Shown in pieces: positions 46,927 to 57,430 of a stretch of DNA of 64,000 bases. The DNA lies in assembly GCA_030789695.1 (NCBI GenBank), contig CM061136.1:134180448-134244447 (forward strand), in the 5' to 3' direction. A program made the position numbers and the translations under genes. Position 1 is the stretch's first letter. Each line of letters opens with the position of its first letter. This DNA comes from Scilla litardierei. Its lineage: Eukaryota; Streptophyta; Magnoliopsida; Asparagales; Asparagaceae. The notes under the pieces were generated by a model that was not told where the DNA came from, did no database searches, and was given only the letters and a program-made list of their open reading frames with translations.

Positions 46927-47551
46927 CTTCATGTCGCTTGTTTGTTTACTTATGTTATTTTTAACTATTATGGTTTGTATTAATATGCTACAATCGTCAA
47001 TTTCTCACAAATTTTGTGCTCTTATGTGAGAAATTTATGTACTATTATGATTGAAACCTTTATGATGATGTGTAATGATGTATTTTACTTGTTAAAATCT
47101 TCTTATCATTGTGTTACATAATATGATATTTTTTATCTTGCAAATGGTATATCGCTCTTATGCAAATGTTGAATATTTTTGGGGATATTGAGACATCCAA
47201 TATTGTGCTATCTCACCTATGTCACTCTTTATTTCACTTGGTATTCATGTTGCAAATGTCATACACCACACTTGGTATCTATATACTACACTTGGTATAT
47301 TTTTTAATGTGACAAAGGGGGAGAAGAGACTAAGCTCACATGCCTATAAAATAATATTTGAAATATTTGAATTAAAAATAATATGAAAAAACTTGCATAT
47401 GTCAAATCTTATTGCTAACTAGCCTTGATGCAGGGGGAGTAAGATCTCCATAGCAATCATGCATCTCTGCAGGGGGATCGTAAGTAATTTTCATATTTCA
47501 TATTATTTTTATATTTATATTATTTGTTGTCATCATCAAAAAAGGGGAGAG
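46927..47551 (+). other. TE-G 3' untranslated region with multiple polypurine tracts
   Basis: AT-rich, with AAAGGGGGAGAAG (about 47325), CAGGGGGAGTAAG (about 47431), CAGGGGGATCG (about 47470) and AAAAAAGGGGAGAG (about 47538-47551); the last abuts the 3' LTR. Repeated polypurine tracts before the 3' LTR are a known Sirevirus trait. Confidence 0.75.
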
Positions 47552-49183
47552 TGTTGGGATATTAAGACCCACCCAGTGGATTTTGATGATGTGCACAAAG
47601 TGATATATTAACTAATGATTTCTTTTCAAGTGTATGTAGATTATTTTATATATTTGAAGCCATTGTGGCGCAAATCGGAGAACTTAAAGCTACGATCAAG
47701 AACGGTACAAATTAAAGCATATGATGATCTTGGATCGTGAATCAAATCAAGATTTGAGAGCAAGAGAAGTTAGCTCAACATAAAGAATGAAGAATGAAGA
47801 GCTAAAGTCATGTATGTGTGAGTAATTGCATAGAAATGTAAAGCCATAGTATATCTCTCTCACACACATAGAAAATTCATTGAAAAACATTTATAAATTA
47901 TATTACTTAATATATTTCTATAATATAATTTTTATAAATTAGTTTTGAAGTATTTTGAAGCATATATATTAAGGTATCCTAAAATAGCCGACTATTTTAA
48001 ACTGATAGCCGACTATTTCTGTCAGAGATTTTCTCAAAACTCACTGTCAAAATAATAGCCGATTATTTGATAAAATAACAGACTATCTGGTGGTTATAGC
48101 TGACTATCTGGGAAAATAGCCGACTATCTGGGTCAACTAAAGACAGATTTGGAACTCTGCCTTGATTTTTGCTAGCCGTTAGCTAGTCGTTGTAGTTGAC
48201 TTTTGGAGCTGATTTCAAGCTGTTTGAGCAGATTTTATGCTTATATTTGCATATAAATAGATGTGATTTCAGTAGTTTAAAATACAACAATTTCAATATC
48301 AAAGAAATCTCTCTATTACTCTAAAGTGCTCAAAGCTTGATTTTCCTCTGTTCTTCATTCAAAAGGCTATTGTTTTAACTCGTGTGCTAATTTTTTTAAA
48401 GATCATACTTAGTATTTTTATTTAGCCTTTTCTTTTGAATACTTGTTCATTTTGATCTCCAAGCTTAAACGCTTTCTTTTTTAGATTCAAAATACAAGTT
48501 TTTTTATTTTAATCTTTGTACAAGTTTTTACAGTTCATATTTTTCAAAGATTAAAATATTTGACTATTGACCCGTAAAGCCTAAGAGAAAATTTTTGAGA
48601 ATCAATTTTCAAGACAACGTTTTGATCAAATCGTGTTTTATTCAATATCATTTATTTGATCAAAATCTTAGATTTTCTTAAGCCACGTTTCACACATATA
48701 CTATTGGCTTATAGGAAATCTTGTACTCTTTTTCATATATTTTGTGAATTCGACTTGTGTTTGTATTCCCGAGTTATAAGGGAAATTGTGTTGGAAATCC
48801 TAGTTGGTGGAAACTAGGTATGTGCGTGGAAATCATAGTTGGTTCTAATTAGGTGTTGGAAATTCCTAGCGAGGGAAGCTAGGTGCTTGTATTGCATGTT
48901 GCAATATAGTAGACTAAATCCCGAAGTGAGTAGGGGACTGGACGTATGCCAAGGTTGGGTCGAACTAGGATAAAATTCTTTGTGTTTGTGTTGTGATCTC
49001 TCTCTAACTTATTATTTATTGTTTGAATTTTTTTCCGATGCATTCAGTAAAAATTCGAGGCAACTCGATTTGAGACTTAAGCAACTTGTATAAGGATTTT
49101 AAATTGCACTAAAAAGTTTATTATTTGTCACAACTCTATTCGACCCCTCTTCTAGTGTTGTCTACCATCCACAAGATCACACG
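47552..49183 (+). repeat. 3' LTR of TE-G
   Basis: It starts TGTTGGGATATTAAG. The last bases CACACG correspond to CACACA in the 5' LTR, so the terminal A has mutated. TATA box TATAAATAG at 48252-48260. Confidence 0.87.
47984..48130 (+). promoter_or_regulatory. ATAGCCGACTAT array in the TE-G 3' LTR
   Basis: Six copies (ATAGCCGACTAT twice, then ATAGCCGATTAT, AACAGACTAT, ATAGCTGACTAT, ATAGCCGACTAT) end about 120 bp before the TATA box at 48252. The near-palindrome contains GCCGAC, a DRE/CRT core. Confidence 0.75.
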
Positions 49184-49652
49184 TAAGTCGGATCCCAGAT
49201 TCGACCCCCCTGACGAGCTCTTCGTATTATAGGCTCCTACTTGTAGGGAGCGGAAGGGAGTCTAGAAGATAACTTAGAGACCGCTCGGGCATGGCAGAGA
49301 CGGCCGGAACTTAATAAAGTTCGAAATTGGCAAATATAGTTCGGACCAGGTCGAATTCGGTAATGATCATTTGGACCTAGCAAAGATAGCTCGGACCCTT
49401 CTTCAACAGCTGGAGGAAGGCCGTATATAGCTCAGATATGCACTCAATAGATCAGACCTGCCAACAACTACCGGAGGTAGCCCAGAGATAGCAAAAATCC
49501 GGCTCCCACAACTCAGAGCGTGGTCCATTTAACCTGGAGTTAGCATGCCCATCATCCAGTCAACTGCTGATAGCCCAGAGATAGCTCAAACATAGCTCCA
49601 ACAGCTTAAACCGAGGCCTATTCACCCCAGGGTAGCTCACCTCACACATGAT
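49184..49652 (+). repeat. TE-F LTR end and leader
   Basis: It continues the LTR cut at 20532: GGATCCCAGATTCGACCCCC and CTCTTCGTATTATAGG match the R-U5 end of Tat LTRs and TE-A (5945-5990). The LTR end and PBS could not be placed. The rest, with repeated TAGCTCGGACC/TAGCCCAGAGATAGC motifs, is leader sequence. It ends at ATGAT, the target site of TE-J. Confidence 0.6.
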
Positions 49653-50287
49653 TGTAAGGACACTATTTATGAGAAAAACACTAGAAGGTGGGTTGAATAG
49701 TGTTTATAAAATTTAAACGATAGTTATACCAATTTAAATTCCTAACCAACAATAAATACGGAATTATAAATTAACACGAAATGAAACAAACTAACAAAGA
49801 GATGTTTCAAGGGTTCGGATTATCCAAGTCCAATCCCAACTTGTTTCCGATAATCCTATGCCCCTTCCACCCGGATACCTCCGGATACTTAAGTTAGAAC
49901 CATAACTTGAGGTTTCCTTCAAACCCACTTGTAGCAACCCTACAAGTGTAATCGATGTACAATCGATGTCCTTGACTCCCATAACTTGGGATCAAACAGA
50001 CCCACTCTCACAAACTGAGAATGTAATCGAAATACGAGATGATGAAATTCAAAATGTAAACACTTACAAACACCTATGCCTTGAAGTAGAACTTGAAGGA
50101 GCAAGTGTGTGTATATGTGTTGATGTCTCTTCCAAGATGATAGAAAACCCTTGCACTTGTCTTCACCAAAGCTTGAAGCTCAGATTTGGTTTAAGTGGGA
50201 AGACAAGATTAGAGTTGAGGTTTCTAGGGCTTGAGAGTTTATGAAGAGAGAGATTGAGAGATTGAGCTTATGAATGAATGCAAGATT
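49653..50287 (-). repeat. TE-J 3' LTR remnant (635 bp)
   Basis: It aligns with 59280 to about 59940 of the 5' LTR and stops abruptly at 50287, where TE-K begins. Confidence 0.87.
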
Positions 50288-50734
50288 TGTTGGGTATTGG
50301 TGTTTCATACCAATATTACTTTAATGATGATCACAACATTATGTTGTTGCTAATGTCTCTCATGTTTTAGTCTCATTTTTATCAAATGAAGAATAGCATG
50401 ATTTGGAGACTAATAACTTGGTGCAAGGATAGACATCAAGGAGAGCAATGTCAAAGCTTGGACTCAAGTGGTGCCAAACCTTGGAGATGATGGGGAGCAT
50501 CAAGGCATCAAGGATTGAAGCCATAGACTCTAAGGAAAGCAATGTAATCCATGCATTATTTCATTTATAGCTTTTCTCTTTTTGAGTCTAGGTTTAATGT
50601 AATGCCTTGATAGATGGTCTACTCAATCATGCATATGCATATAACCATCTTAGTGAGCCTTAGGATTATCATAAAATCCAACCCAACAAGTTCATCATAC
50701 CAAATGACTCAATTAGAGTCTCTGGATCTCCAAC

Positions 50735-51250
50735 AAGCGACTGATGAAGGAAGGACACGTGACTGGGTGATTCCAAGCGCCTAGCAAGCCTTTCTACAAT
50801 CGGCTGTTGTGCACTAGCTCAAGTCAACTTTTATTAACTCTATCTTGGGCTATTGGAGACACACAAATGACATTCATTTTACAGTCGCATGTATTCTATC
50901 AGGCGCCTGGGAATTGTTCTACAGTCGTCTGTGTACCAAGTGTGTAACTTGTATTTTCTGGGTTTCATCCCACTTTGCAAGTCAGTCGACTAATGAAGTA
51001 TTTACAGTCACCTGTCTAATTACATGCGCCTGTGAAATGGTCATCTATCGATGGAAGGCGCTAGTGCAAAAGTTGCATTTTTCTAGCTCCGTTTACATTC
51101 CAAGTGACAATCACCTGCTGAAGGATATATAGGCGCCTGCTCATTTACATGAGCCTGTTTAGTCTTCTACAGTCGCATGTCCTGCTCAGATTATAGCCGT
51201 TGGGAGCCGTTGACCATTCGACTGTCCGTTGTTCATCAGTCGACTATCTG
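50735..51250 (+). promoter_or_regulatory. AGGCGCCT / CAGTCGACTG palindrome cluster in the TE-K LTR
   Basis: About 12 sites, including CAGGCGCCTG (about 50900), ACAGTCGCATGT (50881 and 51170), ACAGTCACCTGT (about 51005), TAGGCGCCTG (about 51130), CAGTCGACTA (about 50983 and 51235). The last site is about 95 bp before TATATATAGG (51344). Confidence 0.7.
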
Positions 51251-51343
51251 TGCCGTAAACTGTCAAAATCTAGTCGTTGCAGATTTTTTGATTTGGCTTT
51301 TTTACTTGGGGTTGAGGGTTCCTTTGGGCTTCCTATATATAGG

Positions 51344-51353
51344 AGAGGGATGA
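51344..51353 (+). promoter_or_regulatory. TATA box of the TE-K LTR
   Basis: TATATATAGG in TTCCTATATATAGGAGAGG, shortly after the palindrome cluster. Confidence 0.6.
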
Positions 51354-51599
51354 GTTCAATATAACTTCTTGGAACTATTGAAGATCAATTGAGAATCATT
51401 AAGCCACTCTCAAACTCTCTCATTTTCCTCTTAGAGCTCTAATCTCCTTCATGCATTGAAGTTAAGCTCAAGGGAAATCATCCAAGTGCAATCAAGCTCA
51501 ATCTCATCACTTAGAGATCCTCTTCCATGCCTCTCATTCATCAATGAGTAAGTTCATCATCAAGGCATATGTAAGAGTATTTGTTTTACTTTGTATTTT

Positions 51600-51830
51600 C
51601 ATTGAAACCCTAGCTTTCTGTGTAAGAGCTAGTTACTCTCTGTGTGAGAGTATAACCTTCTGTGTGACGGTTGGTTGAGATCTCTCTGTGTGAGAGTTTG
51701 AGTCTCTCTATGTGAGAGTATGAGTCTTTCTGTGTGAGAGCAAGGATTTCTCTGTGTGAGAATCCAAAATTCTCTGTGTGAGGTATCTCTGTGTGAGATT
51801 GTATTCACTTCTCTGTGTGAGAATTATAGT
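51600..51830. repeat. Short interspersed repeats (CTCTGTGTGAGAG-type) in the TE-K LTR
   Basis: About ten copies of TCTGTGTGAGAG or variants with spacing of 20-30 bp. No counterpart is visible in the TE-J LTR. Confidence 0.8.
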
Positions 51831-52079
51831 GGATATTGGTGTGGCTGGACGTGCCCAATTTGGGGAACCAGGGTAAATTCTTGTGTTTTCGTTTGGATTG
51901 ATTGTGTTGATTAATTCCTCTTGCATTTATTATTCCGAATTTGCAAGTTTAATTTTTAATTGCACAATTTATTGCCATCACTCTATTCACCTCCCATTCA
52001 GTGTGTTGTTGTTAGTATTACAAGGGTAAGACGGTCCTTACAATTAGTATCAGCGTGAGGTTATAGCATACAACAAAGT

Positions 52080-53989
52080 TGGCATTCAACGCTATATCCA
52101 TGTCTCATGAAGAAGGTTTATAAACCGTACGACCCCCGCTCTTCAACGGAACAAATTATCCAAGTTGGAAGATTAAGATGATGATCTATTTGGAGGGTCA
52201 AGACCTATGGGACATCATGGAGTCGCCATTTGAGAAGCCGACTACACCCGTGGCTTCAAGGACAAAAGCGAAGAAGGACACGATCAAATTTAATGCAAGG
52301 GCTATGAATGCATTCCATTGTGCCCTCACTCACAATGAGCTCAACAGCATCTCCAACTGTAAAACGGCCAACGAAATTTTGGCATACATTAGTGATTTCT
52401 CATGAAGAGACTTCAAAGGTAAAGAAGTCTAAACAAATTGTGTTTAGATCTAAATATGAGATGTTTAAGATGCAGGAAGGAGAAAGCATCTTAGAAATGT
52501 TCACAAGGTTCACGGACATCAAGAACGCTTTGGAAGGACTTGGGAAGGTGATTTTCCTAGAGGATCGTGTGGAGAGGATCATTAACTTGCTTACATCTCA
52601 ATGGGAGTCAAAGACCAACGATATTTTGGAGTCTAACGACATGTCCAAATACACTGTTGAGGAGTGCATTGGGAATCTCATGGCATATAAGTGAAGCTTC
52701 AACATAAGAAAGAGATTCAACCATCCAAGCACGAGAAGCTGGAAAAGCAAAATGGGGTTGCATTCCATGTCGAGAAGTAGACAATAGAGTGGAGAAAGAA
52801 ATTCCATCGAGAAGCTTCGAGTGAAGATGATGGTGAAGATGATGCTAGCGATGATGATTTCATCGAGCTTGACAAGCAATTCAAGGCATTCCTCAAGGGC
52901 AAGCAAGGTAAATCTTTGTCAAAGGTTGCCTCTAAATCTAACAAGGTTTGTTATACTTGCAGTGGCAAAGGTCATCTCGCTACTGAATGCCCTTCCAGAC
53001 CCTGCAAAGATTATTACAAAGGGATAAGGAAGAAACATTGGAAATGCAAGCCCAAATTCAAGAACCAAAAGAAGGGACTTGTCAGCACATTCGATGACTC
53101 GGATGAGGATTCATCTAGTGACGAAGAGGAAGATGACAAGGAACAAGCACACATGTGCTTCACGGCATTGAAAGATCTTTCTTCAAGATCTAGCAATGAA
53201 GAGGTGGAGGCATGGCTCAAGTCCAATGAAGAAGTGTGCATCATGGAAAAAGGGGAAGAGTCTTTGTCAAGCTCTAGCGAGGAGAAAAGCGATGATGAAG
53301 TTGAGGAGGAGCCAAAGCTACCTTACGAAGAGCTTAAGTATCGTTACAATGTGGCCTCCAACGCAACAAGTAAATGCATCGATTCATATGCTAAATTGAA
53401 AGCTAAATTTAAGAATATTATGAGTAGGGTGCATGCTTTAGAATCTTCTAGTGTAGATAATAATGATGCTTTGCATGTTTATGACACTAATGAGAGAGAG
53501 ACACTTCTCTCTCAAGTTAAGGAATTGAACATTTCTAATGATATTTTAGTAGCTCAAAACCTTAGCATAGAGTCTCGCATTCAACAACTTAAGTTGAAAT
53601 CCAAATAGGAATCCCAAAAGCTCAAAAGCTTTGTTTATTCTAGGGATTCACTCCGCGGTTTGCTTGAAAAACAACATTTGGTAAACCATAGAGGAGGTTT
53701 GGGGTATATTCAAAATGTGGTACCCAAACCCACATCTAATTCTTCTTTTGGTGCATATTCAAGAAATTTTGTTAAAGAACCTAAGAAGAATCACCATGCT
53801 TTCTTGTATAATAAGAAAACCAACAAGAAGCATGTAAATCACAAGGTGGTGAGGAATAATGAAAATTCTTCATTTTGTGCTAAGAAGCAAAATCCTCATG
53901 TTATGCATGCTAAGAAATTCTTTTCTACACACATGCATACCACATCCACCTCTCTTGCAAATGCAAACCATTGCCTAGGAAATCCTTGA
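52080..53989 (+). pseudogene. gag: TE-K gag (copia type)
   Basis: The N-terminal TVRPPLFNGTNYPSWKIKMM and the gag core YEMFKMQEGESILEMFTRFT and LTSQWESKTNDIL (52400-52690) are clear, with frameshifts near 52390 and 52695 and a stop before TVRPP. From about 52830 one frame runs to 53989, interrupted only by TAG 53606-53608. It has an acidic stretch, an intact zinc knuckle CYTCSGKGHLATECP (about 52960-53000, CX2CX4HX4C), a basic linker, a second acidic stretch SSSDEEEDDKEQ, a coiled coil, and the closing GGLGYIQN signature near 53690. Gag binds and packages element RNA. No pol follows. Confidence 0.85.
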
Positions 53990-55128
53990 GTCTTTCGATT
54001 CCCACTAGGTGTAGTGTGTAAGAGAGGGATAGTTACATCAACTCTCTAGTTAGGGATGTAATCACCTCATGTGATTACATTAGGAAATCAAACTCCTCTT
54101 GGGTTTGGTTCCCTAATGTTTAGGTCTCTCACAAATATGCATATTACATGGGTATTATGCTTAATGTTTATTTTTAGCATACTCATTGTTTGTGTGATGT
54201 TTCATGATTTTGAAAATGTTTTCAAATTTCTTTTTCTTGAAAATGGGGACCTTGTGAACTACATTGGCATACATGCATTTGTTGATCAATATGTATGTCA
54301 ATGGGGGAGTTAATATGTTAAGTATGTTTAAAATTATTTTTACAACATAATTTAACTCTCATTTTGGGTTTTGATTAAGATCATTGTTTACAATTGGTTG
54401 TTATGGCTTTAATCTTAACCAATTGATATTGCCAACATATTTCATGTTATATTTTCTTTTGGCAATTCATGTGTATCATTGTGATTGATTTTTCCATATC
54501 TATGCTTTGATACACTTTTAGGCCCATGGTTCCAAGTATTATTTACAATTGGTAAAGAGGATTATCTTACAAGATTTTTTTTCTACAATTGATATTATTT
54601 CAATTGTTAAAAATCTTTTATCTCTTTCTTTATAATTGGTATTAGATCCTAGAAGTCAAAAATTTGACCATTTCTATGATCTAGGGCGAGCATGAGATAG
54701 TGATTGATACCCACTAAATTTTTATATTTGGTATCATACAATTCTTTATCTCTTGCATATTGTCACATCTTTTATTAGAATGACAAGAGGGATATGTTTG
54801 TTGTCCACCTTTTTGACAATGATAAGGGGAGAGAGATATGTAGTATGTAAATCATGTTTATCATACATATGCATTTAGGGAGAAAGTTTGGATTATTTAA
54901 ATTATATCTTCTATGGGAGAGAGATATACATATGAGAGATTGGTTTATGAAATCCATGCCTATTATATGTCACCATTGTTTCTTATTATTTCAATTGGTA
55001 TACTGAGTATTTACAATTGGTTTATCTCATTTTACAATTGGTGCATATACGTAGAGGGAGCTCATTAACATCGTGCTTTATTTCTTTATGTTTTACAAAA
55101 TGTGTGTCATCATCAAAAAGGGGGAGAT
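53990..55128 (+). other. TE-K 3' untranslated region with multiple polypurine tracts
   Basis: Noncoding and T-rich. Purine tracts are at about 54302 (ATGGGGGAGTTA), 54825 (AAGGGGAGAGAGA), 54878 (AGGGAGAAAG), 54915 (GGGAGAGAGA), 55052 (AGAGGGAG) and 55114-55127 (AAAAAGGGGGAGAT, abutting the LTR). Motifs such as ACAATTGGT recur through the region. Confidence 0.72.
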
Positions 55129-55226
55129 TGTTTGGTATTGGTGTTTCATACCAATATTATTTTGATGATGACCACAATGATGACCAATATTATTTTGTTT
55201 GGTATTGGTGTTTCATACCAATATTC
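55129..55226 (+). repeat. Truncated 3' LTR of TE-K with an internal 67-bp duplication
   Basis: TGTTTGGTATTGG starts at 55129 and again at 55196; both are followed by TGTTTCATACCAATATT. Sequence from about 55217 onward is minus-strand RT of TE-J. Only the first 60 or so bases of the LTR are represented. Confidence 0.8.
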
Positions 55227-57430
55227 ATTTTTTTCAAATTTCATGAGCTCCTCTTCCATTGCAACTATCCACAAGCTATCTTCACAAGCTTCTAGGATGT
55301 TCTTTGGCTTAATGGTAGAGACAAAGTCGCAATGAGAGAACTCATCAATCCTCGACCATGTTCGAACACCCACACCAATATCTCTAATTATTTGGTCATG
55401 GGGTGGTCACGAACGTTCGAATAAGCTTTGGGAGTAACTGGATCACTTGGAACATTCTCAACAGTTTCATTAGCATTGTCAGTCTCAATAATTGAATCAT
55501 TAATTTTAACATTACTAATGTAATCACATAAAATATCTACACTATCATTGACAACATGATGAACATCAAAATCTTCATGAAATGAAATGTGTAGTGATTC
55601 CTCGATCGTTGAAGAGGTTTTGTTGTATATCCGGTAGGCTTCGCCACATGTGGAATATCCAACAAAAATTCCTTCATCGGATCTTGGCTCAAATTGTCTA
55701 AATTACCAAAAGTGTTCTTTATAAAACATTTTGAACCAAAAACACGGAAATACTTAACTTGAGGCTTTTTATCATAAAATAATTCAAAACAAGTTTTGTT
55801 CGTTCGGGGCCTCGCTAGGATCCTATTGAGCACATAACATGCTGTGTGCACCGCCTTCGTCCAAAATTGAAGTCCAAGATGACTATCGTGGATCATGGTG
55901 CGTGCACACTCAATAAGAGTCCTATTCTTTCTCTCAACAACACCATTTTGTGGTGGTGCACGAGGAAAAGAAAAATTGTGAGTAATCCCGTTGTCATCAC
56001 AAAACTTAGAGAAAAGTTCATTCTCAAATTCCCCTCCATGATCACTACAAATAGTGATAATGGTGGTTCCTACGAAATTTTGAACTTTCTTTGCAAATTT
56101 GGTAAACTCATCAAAGGCTTCATTTTTATTAGTGAAAATGATATCCATGTAAATCTAGAAAAGTCATTTACAATGACTAATCCATAATGAGCATTTCCTA
56201 AAGATGCTACTCTAGTAGGCCCAAATATATCTAAATGAAGTAATTCTAGGGGCCTCTTAGAAGTTATGCCATTCTTTAAATTTAAATGAAGATTTACGAA
56301 GTTTACCTCGTTGACATGAATCGTAAAAACTTTTCTTATTAACAGAAATCTTCGGAAAACCTTTAACTAGAGCATGCTTAGCTAACTTATATAATTGCTT
56401 AAAATGAACATGATCAAAATGGCGATGCCATAATAGTTGTTTATTTGTATTAGCGACTAAGAAATATTCTATGGTTTTAGGCATGCTCAAATAATAAATA
56501 TTTTTACGGCTAATACCGGAAAATAAAACATGCGAATCATTATCAACTATATTATAAATACCCTCTCCAAAGTTAATCTTGTAACCTTTGTCACAAAGTT
56601 GACTTATGGAGATAAGATTATGACATAAACCACTAACTAAATAAACATTTGTAATAAGAGGGTTGGATGGGTTACCGACTTTGCCTACTCCAATGATGGT
56701 TCCTTTTTTATCACCTCCAAAGGTGACCATTGCATCGTTCTTAATGCGGATCACTTCGGAGAGCAATGAGGGATCTCCCGTCATGTGTTTGGAGCAACCG
56801 CTATCGAGTATCCATCCTTTCCTTTAGAGCCAATGTTTCTATTATTGCTCTCTTTCTTGTTCTTGGGTACCTACATAGTATATCGTAAGCTCATGGCACC
56901 CAAGCTTATTGGGTCCAAGGGGATTAGCCCATTGGAAACCAAGTCCAACTGGACTTTGGCTTCCCAACATAGTTATCCCTATTTATCACTTCGCTAAAAT
57001 AAGAATTTACATATGCATTCCTAAAATTTGTGCTAGTGTTCTTAGGACCCCAAATTGTGTATGTTTTGGGTGTCCTCTTCCTAGTTGCATGTACAGTAGT
57101 TTGAGGTTTATGTGGTGCATGCTTCCTAGGTGCATGAGATCTAGCATATGAAGGTGGAGGAGGATATGCATGAGACATATACGGGTTATAAGCAAAATGA
57201 GGTGCATGCATATTATATGGTGCATATGGAGCATGCATATAATGTGAAGGATATGCATGAGCATACATGTGAGGATGATGTGCATGAACATAAGAATGTG
57301 TGGGAGCACGTGCATAGACATTTCTCATGTGTGGGTTTGCACGTGCCCATGGGTGTGGAGCAAAAAAATCATCATGCGTGTTCACATGAGAAGTAGGAGT
57401 GTTCCTACGAGGGTGAGTGTTAGTGTACAT
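55217..57430 (-). pseudogene. pol: TE-J protease, integrase and RT start
   Basis: Read from about 57430 down. First comes a region extremely rich in His, Tyr, Met, Ala and Pro (about 57330-57130). Aspartic protease: WILDSGCSKHMTGD with DSG at 56797-56805. GAG-pre-integrase zinc region: WHRHFDHVHFKQLYKLAKHA and a degenerate YDSCQRGK (first Cys is Tyr). The integrase core rve has LELLHLDIFGP (first Asp near 56230), CSDHGGEF (second Asp near 56043) and NGVVERKNRT (Glu near 55935): the D-D-35-E triad is complete, though a frameshift near 56150 separates the first Asp. RT begins near 55335 (STIKPKNILEACEDSLWIVA) and is cut at the TE-K junction. It is non-functional as it stands. Confidence 0.85.

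Larger units (their letters stand above)
20533..49183 (+). mobile_element. TE-G: Sirevirus-like Ty1/copia element with gag and env-position ORF but no pol
   Basis: LTRs are at 20533-22223 and 47552-49183, with a primer-binding site TGATATCAGAGC (22224, one change from the iMet-type TGGTATCAGAGC) and several polypurine tracts before the 3' LTR. Flanks TAGGT (20528-20532) and TAAGT (49184-49188) are a 4/5 target duplication. Internal order is gag (22251-22491 plus 43569-44939), a gap where pol should be, an accessory ORF in the env position (45733-46926), and multiple polypurine tracts (47325-47551). The env-position ORF and repeated polypurine tracts are Sirevirus features. The LTRs differ by about 10% over the first 190 bp. 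TE-H with TE-I sits inside gag. Confidence 0.86.
50288..52042 (+). repeat. 5' LTR of TE-K
   Basis: The start TTGGTATTGG...CATACCAA can form a hairpin. The palindrome cluster is at 50735-51250 and TATATATAGG at 51344-51353. A run of CTCTGTGTGAGAG-type short repeats lies at 51600-51830 (R-U5). Confidence 0.87.
50288..55226 (+). mobile_element. TE-K: gag-only Ty1/copia element inserted in TE-J, 3' LTR truncated
   Basis: The left LTR (50288-52042) begins TGTTGGGTATTGG and ends GGTCCTTACA; the PBS-like ATTAGTATCAGCG follows. Gag (52080-53989) is followed by about 1.1 kb of untranslated sequence with several polypurine tracts, and then only about 98 bp of the right LTR (55129-55226). There is no pol. 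Ends similar to TE-J suggest they belong to related families. The right flank is RT sequence of TE-J rather than LTR, so a deletion removed most of the 3' LTR of TE-K and the adjoining part of TE-J. Confidence 0.85.
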
